Positions 25,001-33,988 of a DNA stretch of 64,000 bases are shown piece after piece. Each line of letters starts with the position of its first letter. The stretch's first letter is position 1. Both the position numbers and the translations under genes were made by a program. The notes beneath the pieces are model-generated. The model saw nothing but the letters and a program-made list of their open reading frames with translations. It did not search any database and was not told the origin of the DNA. The DNA comes from Beutenbergia cavernae DSM 12333 (GTDB lineage: Bacteria > Actinomycetota > Actinomycetes > Actinomycetales > Beutenbergiaceae), in assembly GCF_000023105.1 (NCBI RefSeq), contig NC_012669.1:1426001-1490000 (forward strand), read 5' to 3'.

Positions 25001-26296
25001 GTGAGTCACGAGCGCGCTGAGTCGTCCGCGCAGACGGCGGACACGCGACGCGCCCGACGAGCCGCAGAACGCGCGGTGACGTCCGGCGAGCCGGAGGCGA
25101 CGACCCTCACGCGGCGTCAGCTCCGCGAGGCGGCGCTCGCCGTCGAGAACGCGCAGCGGGAGGCCGATCTCGTCGCCGAGTTCGAGCGCCTCCTCGCCGC
25201 CCAGCGCGCCGCGCGCGTGGGCGACGGCGTCGGTGTGGCGTTCGCGACGCTTCCGCTGCCTGCTCAGGCGGAGCCGGCCGGCAGCGTGACCGCTGTGTCC
25301 GCTCCGGCCCTCGCCGTCGCGCCGGACGTCGAGGACACGGCAGCGATGCTCGCGATCCTCGACGCGCCCGACGGGGCGCCGCCCGCGCGCCCATCCGTGG
25401 ACGATGTGCCCGAGGCGGAGCACCAGCCGGCGATGGCGCTCGTTCCGCCGGCCGGCCTCGGATTCGACTGGCCGGACCCGCGGCCGGCGCGTACCCCGAG
25501 CGCCAAGGGTCGGCACTGGGTGCCGCGGCTCGCGGTGCTCTCCGCGCTCGGGGCGGCGACGATCGTGATCCCCGTCACGGCGACCTCGCAGGCGCAGACC
25601 CCGAACATCCCCGTGCCACAGGCGACGTCGAGCGCCCTCGACACGCTCGCGACGGCGTCGGCGTCCTCGCTCGCCGCGGCAGCGACGCCCGACGAGCCGA
25701 GCGCGGACTCCACGCTCGGCGCCGATCAGCTCGCCCAGGCCCGCGCCGTCGTCAGCGCCAGCAGGTCCGCGGGCCGCGGGGAGGTCGTGTGCTCGGCCAC
25801 CGGGACTGAAGGGAACGGCGCGCTCGCAGCGATCGACGCGGCCGCCGTCGTCGACGTCGTGATGCCACTGCAGGACGGGACGTACCGCGTCACGTCGCAG
25901 TTCGGCTACCGCTGGGGCGGGACGCACGAGGGCGTCGACTACGCGGCGCCGTCGGGTACTCCCATCCATGCGGTCGCGGGCGGTGAGGTCATCTACACCG
26001 GCGGCGGCAAGGAAGGGCGCAGCGGGCAGCTCGTCATCATCGAGCACGACTTCGACGGGCAGAAGGTGTGGAGCTGGTACGTCCACATGTACCCGAGCGG
26101 CGTCTACGTCAGCGAGGGCGACCAGGTGCTCGCGGGTGATGTCATCGGTGCCGTCGGCTCGTACGGCAACTCGACCGGCCCGCACCTGCACCTCGAGATC
26201 CACGTCGACGACGAGCTGTCCACCGTCGACCCGCCGAGCTGGCTCGCCGAGCACGACGCGATGACGATGACGACCTCCGGGTCGCTCTGCTCCTGA
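25001..26296 (+). CDS. membrane-anchored M23 (LytM-type) metallopeptidase
   Basis: The protein has 431 residues from the GTG at 25001, with CGGAGG at 24991-24996. A long charged, Ala-rich cytoplasmic N-terminus (~170 aa) precedes one membrane helix (WVPRLAVLSALGAATIVIPVTA), followed by an Ser/Ala-rich stalk and the M23 domain. Both zinc motifs are intact: HxxxD in GGTHEGVDYAAPSGTPI and HxH in NSTGPHLHLEIHVDD, so it should be an active peptidoglycan endopeptidase acting outside the cell. It is divergent from the response regulator. Confidence 0.88.
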   Translation: MSHERAESSAQTADTRRARRAAERAVTSGEPEATTLTRRQLREAALAVENAQREADLVAEFERLLAAQRAARVGDGVGVAFATLPLPAQAEPAGSVTAVSAPALAVAPDVEDTAAMLAILDAPDGAPPARPSVDDVPEAEHQPAMALVPPAGLGFDWPDPRPARTPSAKGRHWVPRLAVLSALGAATIVIPVTATSQAQTPNIPVPQATSSALDTLATASASSLAAAATPDEPSADSTLGADQLAQARAVVSASRSAGRGEVVCSATGTEGNGALAAIDAAAVVDVVMPLQDGTYRVTSQFGYRWGGTHEGVDYAAPSGTPIHAVAGGEVIYTGGGKEGRSGQLVIIEHDFDGQKVWSWYVHMYPSGVYVSEGDQVLAGDVIGAVGSYGNSTGPHLHLEIHVDDELSTVDPPSWLAEHDAMTMTTSGSLCS

Positions 26297-26311
26297 CCCG
26301 CCCAGCGCCGC

Positions 26312-26330
26312 GCCGGCCGACACGGCCGGC
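26312..26330. terminator. hairpin between convergent genes
   Basis: An 8-bp perfect GC stem (GCCGGCCG/CGGCCGGC) with a 3-nt loop lies between the convergent M23 and aldose-epimerase genes. Confidence 0.5.
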
Positions 26331-26337
26331 CCGCTGA

Positions 26338-27261
26338 TCAGTCGAGCCGCAGTCCCCACCGGACGCGGTGCTCCGCTCCCGGCTCGAGCCGGACCAGGTC
26401 GTCCCCGGTGTTGAACGCGTCGGCGACGCACGTCATCGGCTCGGCGGCGATCCCGGAGCGGCGGAGCGCGACGTCGGCGACCTCGTCGCCCGTGCACATC
26501 TGCCAGCAGCACAGCGACTCGTCCATCCAGACGGCGGCGGTCCGGCCGTCGCGGCCCGTGAGCCGGATCCAGGACAGCCCGTCGTCGTCCCGGGTCGCGC
26601 CGGTGAACGCGTCGTCGATGACGACGTCGCCGAGCTCGCGCGGGTTCCGGAAGTCCAGGTGCTCAGGCAGGTCCTCGACGCCGGTCGGGAGCAGTCGGTC
26701 GTCGGGCCGGACCCATCCCGTCGCGTCCAGCGACAGCGTGGCGACGTCGAGCGGGTCCGGGCCGGGCGAGAGCCAGGGATGGAAGCCGACGCCGTACGGC
26801 GCGGCGTGCGTGCCGGTGTTCGTGGTGACGAGCTCGATCTCCAGGCCCTGGCCCGACAGGCGGTACCCGATCTCGACGTGCAGGCCGAACGGGTAGCCGG
26901 GGATCGGCGGCGGGTCGATCGCGAGCCGGACCTCCTGCTCCTCCCACGTCACGACGCGCCAGCGCTGCCAGTTGACGAGCCCGTGCAGCGCGGTGCCGCG
27001 GGCCGGCTCCGTGAGCGGGAGCTGGTAGGTGACGCCGTCGAAGGAGTAGCGACCGTCGCGGATGCGGTTCGGCCACGGCACGAGCACGGCACCGTGCGAG
27101 GCGGGAGCGACCCGGTCGGCGGCGAACGAGCTGATCACGTCGCGGCCACCCACGCTGAAGGACCGCAGGGTGGCGCCGACCTCGGTGACGACGGCGACGG
27201 CGTCGGACGCGGGATCGCGCAGGATGTACTGCTCGCCTGACGGCGTCTGGACGGTGCTCAT
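26338..27261 (-). CDS. aldose 1-epimerase family protein
   Basis: The protein has 307 residues from the ATG at 27261. The galactose-mutarotase fold shows GAVLVPWPNRIRDGRYSFDGVTYQL (substrate-binding Asn-Arg), GLVNWQRWRVV with LHGL (catalytic His region), APYGVGFHPWL (second His) and a late EPGAEHRVRWGLRL with its Glu. It interconverts the anomers of an aldose in the cytoplasm. It stands alone between the M23 gene and tRNA-Arg, so the context does not reveal the sugar. Confidence 0.88.
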   Translation of the reverse strand: MSTVQTPSGEQYILRDPASDAVAVVTEVGATLRSFSVGGRDVISSFAADRVAPASHGAVLVPWPNRIRDGRYSFDGVTYQLPLTEPARGTALHGLVNWQRWRVVTWEEQEVRLAIDPPPIPGYPFGLHVEIGYRLSGQGLEIELVTTNTGTHAAPYGVGFHPWLSPGPDPLDVATLSLDATGWVRPDDRLLPTGVEDLPEHLDFRNPRELGDVVIDDAFTGATRDDDGLSWIRLTGRDGRTAAVWMDESLCCWQMCTGDEVADVALRRSGIAAEPMTCVADAFNTGDDLVRLEPGAEHRVRWGLRLD

Positions 27262-27391
27262 GGCGCCTAACCGTAGAGGCGTCGCGCCGGGCGCGCGCGC
27301 CCGTCCGAGGTGCGGGCTGAGGCGGGTCGTGCGGAGCGGCTGACGTGCCGCCGACGGGCGCCCGATGGCGCCCGTGCCCTGAGACGCGAAG

Positions 27392-27464
27392 TACCCCCGA
27401 CTGGATTCGAACCAGCGACCTTCTGCTCCGGAGGCAGACGCTCTATCCACTGAGCTACAGGGGC
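27392..27464 (-). tRNA. tRNA-Arg (anticodon CCG)
   Basis: A 73-nt cloverleaf on the minus strand: acceptor stem GCCCCTG/CGGGGGT (one G-U closing pair), D-arm GCTC...GAGC, anticodon stem TCTGC/GCAGA with loop CTCCGGA giving anticodon CCG, T-arm GCTGG/CCAGT with loop TTCGAAT, discriminator A. CCA is not encoded. It reads CGG, a frequent Arg codon in this GC-rich genome. Confidence 0.95.
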
Positions 27465-27605
27465 TTGTGCCGGGGACCGAGTCTAGCAGCGCGTGGGACG
27501 GGGAGTTGTCCCCGTCGCCGTGCTCCGGACAGGCCCCTAGGCTGGGCGGGCACCGCGCCGGCTCGACCGGCTCCTGGGCCGATAGGCGTGACCAGAGGAG
27601 ATCCC

Positions 27606-28820
27606 ATGAGCGAGAACCCGCCCCCGCGACCTGACGAGCCGAGCGGCTCCGTGCCGGACCCGGCACAGCAGCCTCAGCCCGGGCAGGAGTTCCCCGACGC
27701 GACGCGGATCGCACCGCCCGGCGGAGGCGACGTGCCGCCCGCGGCCCCCTCGCAGCCGGGCTACGGGCAGGCGCCGTCCGGTGGCTACGGCACCGGCTCG
27801 CCCGCAACCCCACAGCCGTCCTACGGCGAGCAGCCCGGCGCGGCTCCGGCCGGAGGGTACGGCCAGCAGCCGGCATACGGCCAGCAGCCCGACTACGGGC
27901 AGCAGCAGCCTGGGTACGGCCAGCAGCCGGGGTACGGCCAGCAGCCCGACTACGGGCAGCAGCAGCCGGGGTACGGCCAGCAGCCCGACTACGGACAGCA
28001 GCAGCCCGGGTACGGCCAGCAGCCCGGTGCGGCTCCGGCCGGCGGCTACGGCCAGCAGCCCGGGTACGGTCAGCAGCCGGATGCCGGCCAGGGGGGCTAC
28101 GGCCAGGGCGGCTACGGCCAGGGTGGTGGCTACGGCGGTCCGGGCGGGCCGGGTGGCCCCGGCGGGCCGGGCGGCCCGCCGAAGAAGAACACGGGCCTCG
28201 TCGTCGGCATCATCATCGGCGCCGTCGTGCTCATCGTGGCGATCGTGCTCCTCGCCGTGAACCTGTTCGGTGCGGACGACCCGAACCCGCCGGCCACCAG
28301 CGAGCCGACGCAGGAGCAGACGGAGCCGCCGGCGTCCGAGGAACCGAGCGAGGAGCCGTCGGAGGAGCCGACCGACGAGCCGCCTGCCTCCACCGAGCTG
28401 CTCGACATGCTGCCGAGCAGCGTCGACGGCGGGTCGAACTCCGAGGGAGGGTCGAGCGGCGTCACGTACGACCTCGTCGACCCGGGCTACGTGCCGGGCG
28501 ACACCAGCGCGGCCGGCGTCATCGAGTCCTACGAGGGCACGTTCGAGGGCGACGATGGCAGCGAGGTCGTCCTCACGGCGATGTCCTTCGGGTCCCCGGA
28601 CGAGGCGGCCGCCGCGGCCGAGGAGCGGGCCGCGCAGGAGGACCAGGCGAACCTGGCCGACGAGGGAGTGGTGTTCCCCGACAGCGACCTCGGTCACTAC
28701 TGGATCTTCTCCGGCGCGGACGGCGTCACGGTGGTCTGGGACGACGGCCAGGGCGGCTCCTACACGACGACGAGCGAGACCGACGCCGCCGTCGACCTGT
28801 ACGCCGGGCTCCCGTTCTGA
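27606..28820 (+). CDS. YGQQP-repeat membrane protein with extracellular domain
   Basis: The protein has 404 residues. The cytoplasmic N-terminal ~190 residues are low complexity: a Pro-rich start, about ten QQP[GD]YGQQ-type repeats, then Gly/Tyr and GGPGGPGGP runs. One membrane helix follows ([25 protein letters not shown]), then a Glu/Pro/Ser stalk ([17 protein letters not shown]) and a ~130-residue outer domain ([29 protein letters not shown]). Tyr/Gln/Gly-rich tails of this kind can be disordered or condensate-forming. The function is unknown. Confidence 0.75.
   Translation: MSENPPPRPDEPSGSVPDPAQQPQPGQEFPDATRIAPPGGGDVPPAAPSQPGYGQAPSGGYGTGSPATPQPSYGEQPGAAPAGGYGQQPAYGQQPDYGQQQPGYGQQPGYGQQPDYGQQQPGYGQQPDYGQQQPGYGQQPGAAPAGGYGQQPGYGQQPDAGQGGYGQGGYGQGGGYGGPGGPGGPGGPGGPPKKNTGLVVGIIIGAVVLIVAIVLLAVNLFGADDPNPPATSEPTQEQTEPPASEEPSEEPSEEPTDEPPASTELLDMLPSSVDGGSNSEGGSSGVTYDLVDPGYVPGDTSAAGVIESYEGTFEGDDGSEVVLTAMSFGSPDEAAAAAEERAAQEDQANLADEGVVFPDSDLGHYWIFSGADGVTVVWDDGQGGSYTTTSETDAAVDLYAGLPF
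27858..28082 (+). repeat. imperfect tandem repeat encoding YGQQP units
   Basis: Repeated TACGGCCAGCAGCC / TACGGGCAGCAGCAGCC units of 15-24 bp encode the Tyr-Gly-Gln-Gln-Pro array of the surrounding gene. The larger Gly-Ala-Ala-Pro-Ala-Gly-Gly-Tyr unit also occurs on both sides of it. Unit order varies, which points to repeated duplication. Confidence 0.85.
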
Positions 28821-28835
28821 CCTGAGCCCGACCCG

Positions 28836-28870
28836 ACGGCCGGTCCGCGCCCAGCGCGCGGACCGGCCGT
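28836..28870 (+). terminator. strong hairpin terminator
   Basis: A 14-bp perfect stem (ACGGCCGGTCCGCG and its complement at 28857-28870) with a 7-nt loop lies between the repeat protein gene and lysA, and probably ends the first transcript. Confidence 0.7.
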
Positions 28871-28903
28871 CGCGCGTCCGGCCCGGGACGGCAGACTGAG
28901 GGC

Positions 28904-30271
28904 ATGGAAGCGGAGCGGACCGAGATCCAGCCAGGTGTCGGCGCGGGCGAGCCGCCCTGGTCGGCCGGCGTCGCCCGCCGTGCCACCGGAGAGCTCGAGG
29001 TCGCCGGCGTGCCGGTGAGCGACCTCGCCGGCCGCTTCGGCACCCCCGTCTACGTGCTGGACGAGGCGGATCTGCGCGCCCGTGCCCGCGCGTATCGCGA
29101 CGCGTTCACCCGCGAGCTGGCGCCGTCGAGCGTCCACGTCTACTACGCGGGCAAGGCGTTCCTCTCGATCGCCGTCGCACGCTGGGTGCACGCCGAGGGC
29201 CTGCGCATCGACACGGCGACGGGCGGTGAGCTCGCCGTCGCCCTGCGGGCCGGGATCCCGGGCGCCGACATCGGCATGCACGGCAACAACAAGTCGGACG
29301 CGGAGATCGACCGGGCGCTCGCGGCGGGCGTGGGACGCATCGTGGTCGACTCCCTGCCGGAGGTCGCTCGCGTGGCCGACGCCGCCGCGCGCCGCGGCGT
29401 GCGGGCTCCGGTCATGGTCCGGGTCACCACGGGCGTCCACGCCGGGGGGCACGAGTACATCTCCACGGCGCACGAGGACCAGAAGTTCGGGCTGTCGATC
29501 GCGGCCGGCCGGGCGGAGGAGGCGGTCGCCGCCGTGCTCGCTCGCCCGGAGCTCGAGCTGCTCGGCCTGCACTCCCACATCGGTTCGCAGGTCCTCGAGG
29601 CGGAGGCGTTCACCGTCGCCGCCCGGTCCGTGCTCGAGCTGCGTGCGCGGATCGCCGAGACGCACGGCGTGCTCGTGGGCGAGGTGGACCTCGGCGGCGG
29701 GTACGGCGTCGCCTACCTTCCCGGCGAGGTGCCGCTCGACCCGGCGATGCTCGCCGCTGAGCTCGCCCGCACCGTCCGCGAGGTGTGCGCGGAGCTGGGC
29801 ACCGACGTTCCCGACGTGTCGATCGAGCCCGGCCGCGCGATCGTCGCTCCGGCCGGGTGCACGCTCTACACGGTGGGGACCGTCAAGCCCGTGCGCGCGA
29901 CGGACGGGGCCGACCGGCTGTACGTCTCCGTCGACGGGGGCATGAGCGACAGCATCCGGCCCGCGCTCTACGGCGCGGCGTACACGGCGACGATCGCCTC
30001 CCGCGCCTCGGCGGCGCCGCCGGTGCGCTCGCGCGTCGTCGGCAAGCACTGCGAGAGCGGTGACATCGTGGTGCACGACGTCGACCTGCCCGCCGACGTC
30101 GCGGCCGGCGACCTGCTCGCCGTCCCGGCGACGGGCGCGTACGGCAGGTCCATGGCCAGCCAGTACAACCTCGTGCCGCGGCCCGGCGTCGTCGCCGTCG
30201 CCGGCGGCGAGGCCCGCGCCGTGATCCGGCGCGAGACCGAGGAGGACGTGCTCGCGCTCGACCTGGGCTGA
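28904..30271 (+). CDS. lysA: diaminopimelate decarboxylase
   Basis: The protein has 455 residues and is the PLP enzyme converting meso-diaminopimelate to lysine and CO2. The PLP lysine lies in HVYYAGKAFLSIAVARW; GIGMHGNNKS-like HGNNKSDAEI, LGLHSHIGSQVLE, DLGGGYGVAYLPGEVP, SIEPGRAIVAPAGCTLY and the C-terminal CESGDIVVHDVDLP follow in the usual order for type III decarboxylases. A CAGACT box 11 nt ahead of the ATG suggests a nearly leaderless mRNA. It heads the lysA-hom-thrC-thrB cluster, all aspartate-family amino-acid genes. Confidence 0.95.
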   Translation: MEAERTEIQPGVGAGEPPWSAGVARRATGELEVAGVPVSDLAGRFGTPVYVLDEADLRARARAYRDAFTRELAPSSVHVYYAGKAFLSIAVARWVHAEGLRIDTATGGELAVALRAGIPGADIGMHGNNKSDAEIDRALAAGVGRIVVDSLPEVARVADAAARRGVRAPVMVRVTTGVHAGGHEYISTAHEDQKFGLSIAAGRAEEAVAAVLARPELELLGLHSHIGSQVLEAEAFTVAARSVLELRARIAETHGVLVGEVDLGGGYGVAYLPGEVPLDPAMLAAELARTVREVCAELGTDVPDVSIEPGRAIVAPAGCTLYTVGTVKPVRATDGADRLYVSVDGGMSDSIRPALYGAAYTATIASRASAAPPVRSRVVGKHCESGDIVVHDVDLPADVAAGDLLAVPATGAYGRSMASQYNLVPRPGVVAVAGGEARAVIRRETEEDVLALDLG

Positions 30272-30320
30272 GCCGCATCGCCGCCGTGGACGGCCGCGCC
30301 GGCGGCCGCGTCCGCTGCCC

Positions 30321-30370
30321 TAGGGTGTTCTCGCCCGGGCCACCGGGTCATCGCACGACAGGAGGTCTCC
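30321..30370 (+). promoter_or_regulatory. promoter and ribosome site of hom
   Basis: TAGGGT (30321-30326) is a -10-like box, and AGGAGGT lies 7 nt before the GTG start at 30371. The gap between lysA and hom is about 100 bp, so hom may have its own promoter. Confidence 0.5.
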
Positions 30371-31657
30371 GTGGGCGCACCAGCGCTGCGCATCGGCTTG
30401 CTCGGGTGCGGCAACGTCGGGTCCCAGGTCGCCCGACTGCTGACCGAGCACGCCGCCGACCTCGCGGCGCGGTCCGGGACAGGGCTCGAGCTGGTCGGCG
30501 TCGCGGTCCGCGACCTCGGACGTGACCGGCCCGGGATCGACCCGGCCCTGCTGACGGACGACGCGGCAGGCCTCGTCGACCGCTCGGACGTCGTCGTCGA
30601 GCTCATGGGCGGGCTGGAACCGGCCCGCACGCTCGTGCTCCAGGCGATCCGCGCCGGTGCGAGCGTGGTGACCGGGAACAAGGCGCTCCTCGCACAGCAC
30701 GGCCCGGAGCTGTTCGCCGCTGCCGACGCCGCGGGGGTCGACCTGCACTTCGAGGCAGCCGTCGCGGGCGCCGTCCCGGTCGTGCGCGGCGTGCGCGAGT
30801 CACTGGCCGGCGACCGGGTGCTGCGCGTCGTCGGCGTCGTCAACGGCACGACGAACTTCGTGCTGGACCGCATGACCACCCACGGCGTCGATCTGGCCGC
30901 GGCGCTGGCCGAGGCCCAGGAGCTGGGGTACGCCGAGGCCGACCCGAGCTCCGACGTCGACGGCGCTGACGCGGCGGCGAAGATCGCGATCCTCGCGTCG
31001 CTGGCGTTCCACACCCGCGTCTCGCTCGCCGACGTCACGCGTGACGGGATCCGGGAGATCCGGCCGGCCGACGTCGCCGCCGCCCGGGAGCAGGGCCACG
31101 TCGTCAAGCTGCTCGCCATCGCGGAACGCGTCGGGGACGATGCGGTGGCGGTCCGGGTGCACCCGGCGCTGCTCCCGCTCGACCACCCCCTGGCGGCCGT
31201 GCACGGGCCGTTCAACGCGGTGGTCGTCGAGGCCGAGGCCGCCGGTCGCCTCATGTTCTACGGCGCCGGCGCCGGCGGCCAGCAGTCCGCGAGCGCGGTG
31301 CTGGGCGACGTCGTCGCCGCGGCCCGGCACCGGGTGCTCGGTGGGAAGTCGCCGAGCGAGTCCGCGTACGCCGACCTCCGGGTGGCCGGCCCTGAGGAGG
31401 TGCGCACGCGCTACCTCGTGCGGCTGCGGGTCGACGACCGCCCCGGTGTGCTCGCCCAGATCGCCGCCGGCGTCGCCGCCCGCGGGGTCTCGATCGAGAC
31501 CGTGCGCCAGAGCGTGGGCGACGGCGGGGCGATCGCGCTCCTCACCGTCGTCACCCATGCGGCGAGCGAGGAAGCGCTCGCGGCCACGGCCCGGGACCTG
31601 GCCGAGCTCGAACCGGTGCAGGCGGTGCTGTCCGTCCTGCGGGTGGAAGGAACCTGA
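30371..31657 (+). CDS. hom: homoserine dehydrogenase
   Basis: The protein has 428 residues and reduces aspartate semialdehyde to homoserine. The Rossmann motif [16 protein letters not shown] opens the protein, followed by [13 protein letters not shown], the substrate region [13 protein letters not shown] and [14 protein letters not shown], and [20 protein letters not shown]. The C-terminal ACT domain ([30 protein letters not shown]) is the usual site of threonine feedback inhibition. The stop overlaps the thrC start (TGATG), so the two are coupled. Confidence 0.95.
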   Translation: MGAPALRIGLLGCGNVGSQVARLLTEHAADLAARSGTGLELVGVAVRDLGRDRPGIDPALLTDDAAGLVDRSDVVVELMGGLEPARTLVLQAIRAGASVVTGNKALLAQHGPELFAAADAAGVDLHFEAAVAGAVPVVRGVRESLAGDRVLRVVGVVNGTTNFVLDRMTTHGVDLAAALAEAQELGYAEADPSSDVDGADAAAKIAILASLAFHTRVSLADVTRDGIREIRPADVAAAREQGHVVKLLAIAERVGDDAVAVRVHPALLPLDHPLAAVHGPFNAVVVEAEAAGRLMFYGAGAGGQQSASAVLGDVVAAARHRVLGGKSPSESAYADLRVAGPEEVRTRYLVRLRVDDRPGVLAQIAAGVAARGVSIETVRQSVGDGGAIALLTVVTHAASEEALAATARDLAELEPVQAVLSVLRVEGT

Positions 31658-32718
31658 TGGCCCAGCCGTGGCGCGGCATCATCGCCGAGTACGCCGAGTA
31701 CCTGCCCCTCGCCGACGGCGATCCCGTCGTGACGCTGGGCGAGGGCGGCACGCCGCTGGTCGAGGCTCCGGCGCTGTCGGCGCGGACGGGCGCCCGCGTG
31801 TACCTCAAGGTCGAGGGGGCCAACCCGACCGGCTCGTTCAAGGACCGCGGCATGGCCGTCGCGATCTCCAAGGTCGTGGCGGCGGGGTCGCCGACGGTCG
31901 TCTGCGCCTCGACGGGCAACACGTCCGCCTCCGCCGCCGCCTACGCCGCGCGCGCGGGCCTCGCCTGCGCCGTCGTCCTGCCCGCCGGGAAGATCGCGGC
32001 GGGCAAGCTCGCCCAGGCGATCGTGCACGGCGCCACGCTCGTGGCCGTCGACGGGAACTTCGACGACTGCCTGACGATCGTGCGGGAGCTCGCCGCGAGC
32101 GACGCCGTCGCCCTGGTGAACTCGGTCAACCCGTACCGCCTCCAGGGGCAGAAGACGGCGGCGTTCGAGATCGTCGACACGCTCGGCGACGCTCCGGCCG
32201 TCCACGTGCTCCCGGTCGGCAACGCAGGCAACATCTCGGCCTACTGGATGGGCTACCGCGAGTACGCCGCCGCCGGCCGCGCGAACCGGACGCCCGTGAT
32301 GTGGGGCGTGCAGGCGGAGGGCGCGGCGCCGTTCGTCAAGGGTGAGCCGGTCGAGCATCCCGAGACGGTCGCGACGGCGATCCGGATCGGCAACCCGGCC
32401 TCGTGGGACCTCGCCGTCGCCGCGCGGGACGAGAGCGGGGGCCGCATCGACGCCGTCAGCGACGCCGAGATCCTCGACGCGCAGGCGCTGATCGCGCGCG
32501 AGGTCGGGGTGTTCGTCGAACCGGCGTCGGCCGCGTCGGTGGCCGGACTGCTCGCCCGCGCGCGGGCCGGTGACGTGCCGGAGAGTGCCACCATCGTGTG
32601 CACGGTCACGGGGAACGGGTTGAAGGACACGGCGACGGCGCTCGGGGACACGCCGATCGCACCGGTGAGCGTGTCCGCGCGAACGGCCGACGTCGCGCGG
32701 GTGCTCGGGCTGGACTGA
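31657..32718 (+). CDS. thrC: threonine synthase
   Basis: The protein has 353 residues and is the PLP enzyme making threonine from phosphohomoserine. The PLP lysine lies in [34 protein letters not shown] and the phosphate-binding glycines [13 protein letters not shown] follow, and TVTGNGLKD is near the C-terminus. This is the short, plant/actinobacterial-type enzyme. It is coupled to hom and lies 13 bp before thrB. Confidence 0.95.
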   Translation: MAQPWRGIIAEYAEYLPLADGDPVVTLGEGGTPLVEAPALSARTGARVYLKVEGANPTGSFKDRGMAVAISKVVAAGSPTVVCASTGNTSASAAAYAARAGLACAVVLPAGKIAAGKLAQAIVHGATLVAVDGNFDDCLTIVRELAASDAVALVNSVNPYRLQGQKTAAFEIVDTLGDAPAVHVLPVGNAGNISAYWMGYREYAAAGRANRTPVMWGVQAEGAAPFVKGEPVEHPETVATAIRIGNPASWDLAVAARDESGGRIDAVSDAEILDAQALIAREVGVFVEPASAASVAGLLARARAGDVPESATIVCTVTGNGLKDTATALGDTPIAPVSVSARTADVARVLGLD

Positions 32719-32731
32719 GCGGAGGACCGCC

Positions 32732-33667
32732 ATGCGACTTGTCCGGGATCTGGTGCGGGTGCAGGTGCCCGCGACGAGCGCCAACCTCGGGCCCGGCTTC
32801 GACACGTTCGGGCTGGCCCTCGCCCTCCACGACACCGTCGAGGTGCGCGCGACCGCGGGGACGACCCGCGTCGAGGTGACCGGGGAGGGTGCCGGCGAGG
32901 TGCCGGACGGCGAGGACCACCTCGTGGTGCGGGCCGTGCGCGCCGGGCTCGAGGAGGCGGGCGCGCCGCAGGCGGGCCTCGAGCTGCGCTGCCACAACGC
33001 GATCCCGCACGGCCGGGGCCTGGGGTCGTCGGCCGCCGCCGTCGTCGCCGGGCTCATCGCCGCGCGCGGTCTGATCTCCGACCCGGACGCGCTGTCCGAC
33101 GACGTCGTCCTGCGCCTCGCGGCGGAGTGGGAGGGGCACCCGGACAACGCCGCCGCCGCGCTCCTCGGCGGTGCCACGCTCGCGTGGACGACCGGGCGTC
33201 CTGGGACGGACGAAGCGGCCGGCGTCGGCGCGGTCCGGCTCGACCTGGCTCCAGGGCTCACGCCGACCGTCCTCGTGCCCGGCGCCCGCCTGCTGACCTC
33301 GGCGGCACGCGCCGTCCTGCCGCCACGGGTGGCCCACGCCGACGCCGTGTTCAACGCCGCGCGTACGGCCCTGCTCGTCGTCGCGCTCGGCGGTCGTCAC
33401 GACCTGCTCATGACGGCGACGCAGGACCGGCTCCACCAGCCGTTCCGCGGCGAGGTGATGGCGCCGACGCTGGACCTGGTGGCGCGGCTGAGGGCCGACG
33501 ACCACCCGGCGGCCGTCTCCGGCGCGGGACCGAGCGTGCTGGTCCTCGGCGAGGTGCCCGACGACGCCGCCCGGCGCGCGGAGGTGAGCGGATGGCAGTG
33601 CCTGCCTCTCGCCGTCGACGACGCCGGGGCGTTCGCGAGCGACGCGGACGGCTCGGTCGTCGGCTGA
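32732..33667 (+). CDS. thrB: homoserine kinase
   Basis: The protein has 311 residues of the GHMP kinase family; it phosphorylates homoserine. The N-terminal VPATSANLGPGFDTFGLAL, the ATP loop PHGRGLGSSAAAVVAGL and the C-terminal AVSGAGPSVLVLGE are all present. GGAGGA lies 7 nt upstream of the ATG. It ends the hom-thrC-thrB operon. Confidence 0.95.
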   Translation: MRLVRDLVRVQVPATSANLGPGFDTFGLALALHDTVEVRATAGTTRVEVTGEGAGEVPDGEDHLVVRAVRAGLEEAGAPQAGLELRCHNAIPHGRGLGSSAAAVVAGLIAARGLISDPDALSDDVVLRLAAEWEGHPDNAAAALLGGATLAWTTGRPGTDEAAGVGAVRLDLAPGLTPTVLVPGARLLTSAARAVLPPRVAHADAVFNAARTALLVVALGGRHDLLMTATQDRLHQPFRGEVMAPTLDLVARLRADDHPAAVSGAGPSVLVLGEVPDDAARRAEVSGWQCLPLAVDDAGAFASDADGSVVG

Positions 33668-33988
33668 CGGTGGCAGGGAACATCCGGGCCAGGAACGCTG
33701 TTGACCACATGTCAGCCGCCACGGGCGAAATAGCCCGCTCGGGGCAATCCCGGTGGTATCGTGGCCGCTGCATCGACTTCCCGAGATGGCGCTGACGGCG
33801 CCCGAGACTGACGGCGAAGCTCGCGCAGTCTCCACGCTCCTCACCACTTCCCGTGGACGCGATGCCTACCCCCGGACGCCGCAGGCGTGCATTCTTCGTG
33901 CGCCGCGTCCGGCGGTGAAGAGTCGCGCTGAGAGAGCACGAACCGACGCGTCGAGAACTCGACGCAACCACGAAGGATAAGGAACCTC
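33668..33988 (+). promoter_or_regulatory. intergenic region / 5' leader of rho
   Basis: This 321-bp gap has no gene that I can support. It holds a SigR-like element at 33676-33702 (separate entry) and a possible vegetative -10, TATCGT, at 33757-33762. The remaining ~225 nt would be a long rho mRNA leader, with AAGGATAAGGAACC as the ribosome site before the GTG. Long leaders are common where Rho controls its own synthesis. No stable hairpin stood out. Confidence 0.5.
33676..33702 (+). promoter_or_regulatory. SigR-type promoter match upstream of rho
   Basis: GGGAAC (33676-33681) and GTT (33700-33702) are separated by exactly 18 bp, fitting the GGAAY-N18-GTT pattern. It lies 287 bp upstream of the rho start. 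It is weaker evidence than the sigR and rpmE copies because it has the C variant and a long leader. Confidence 0.5.
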
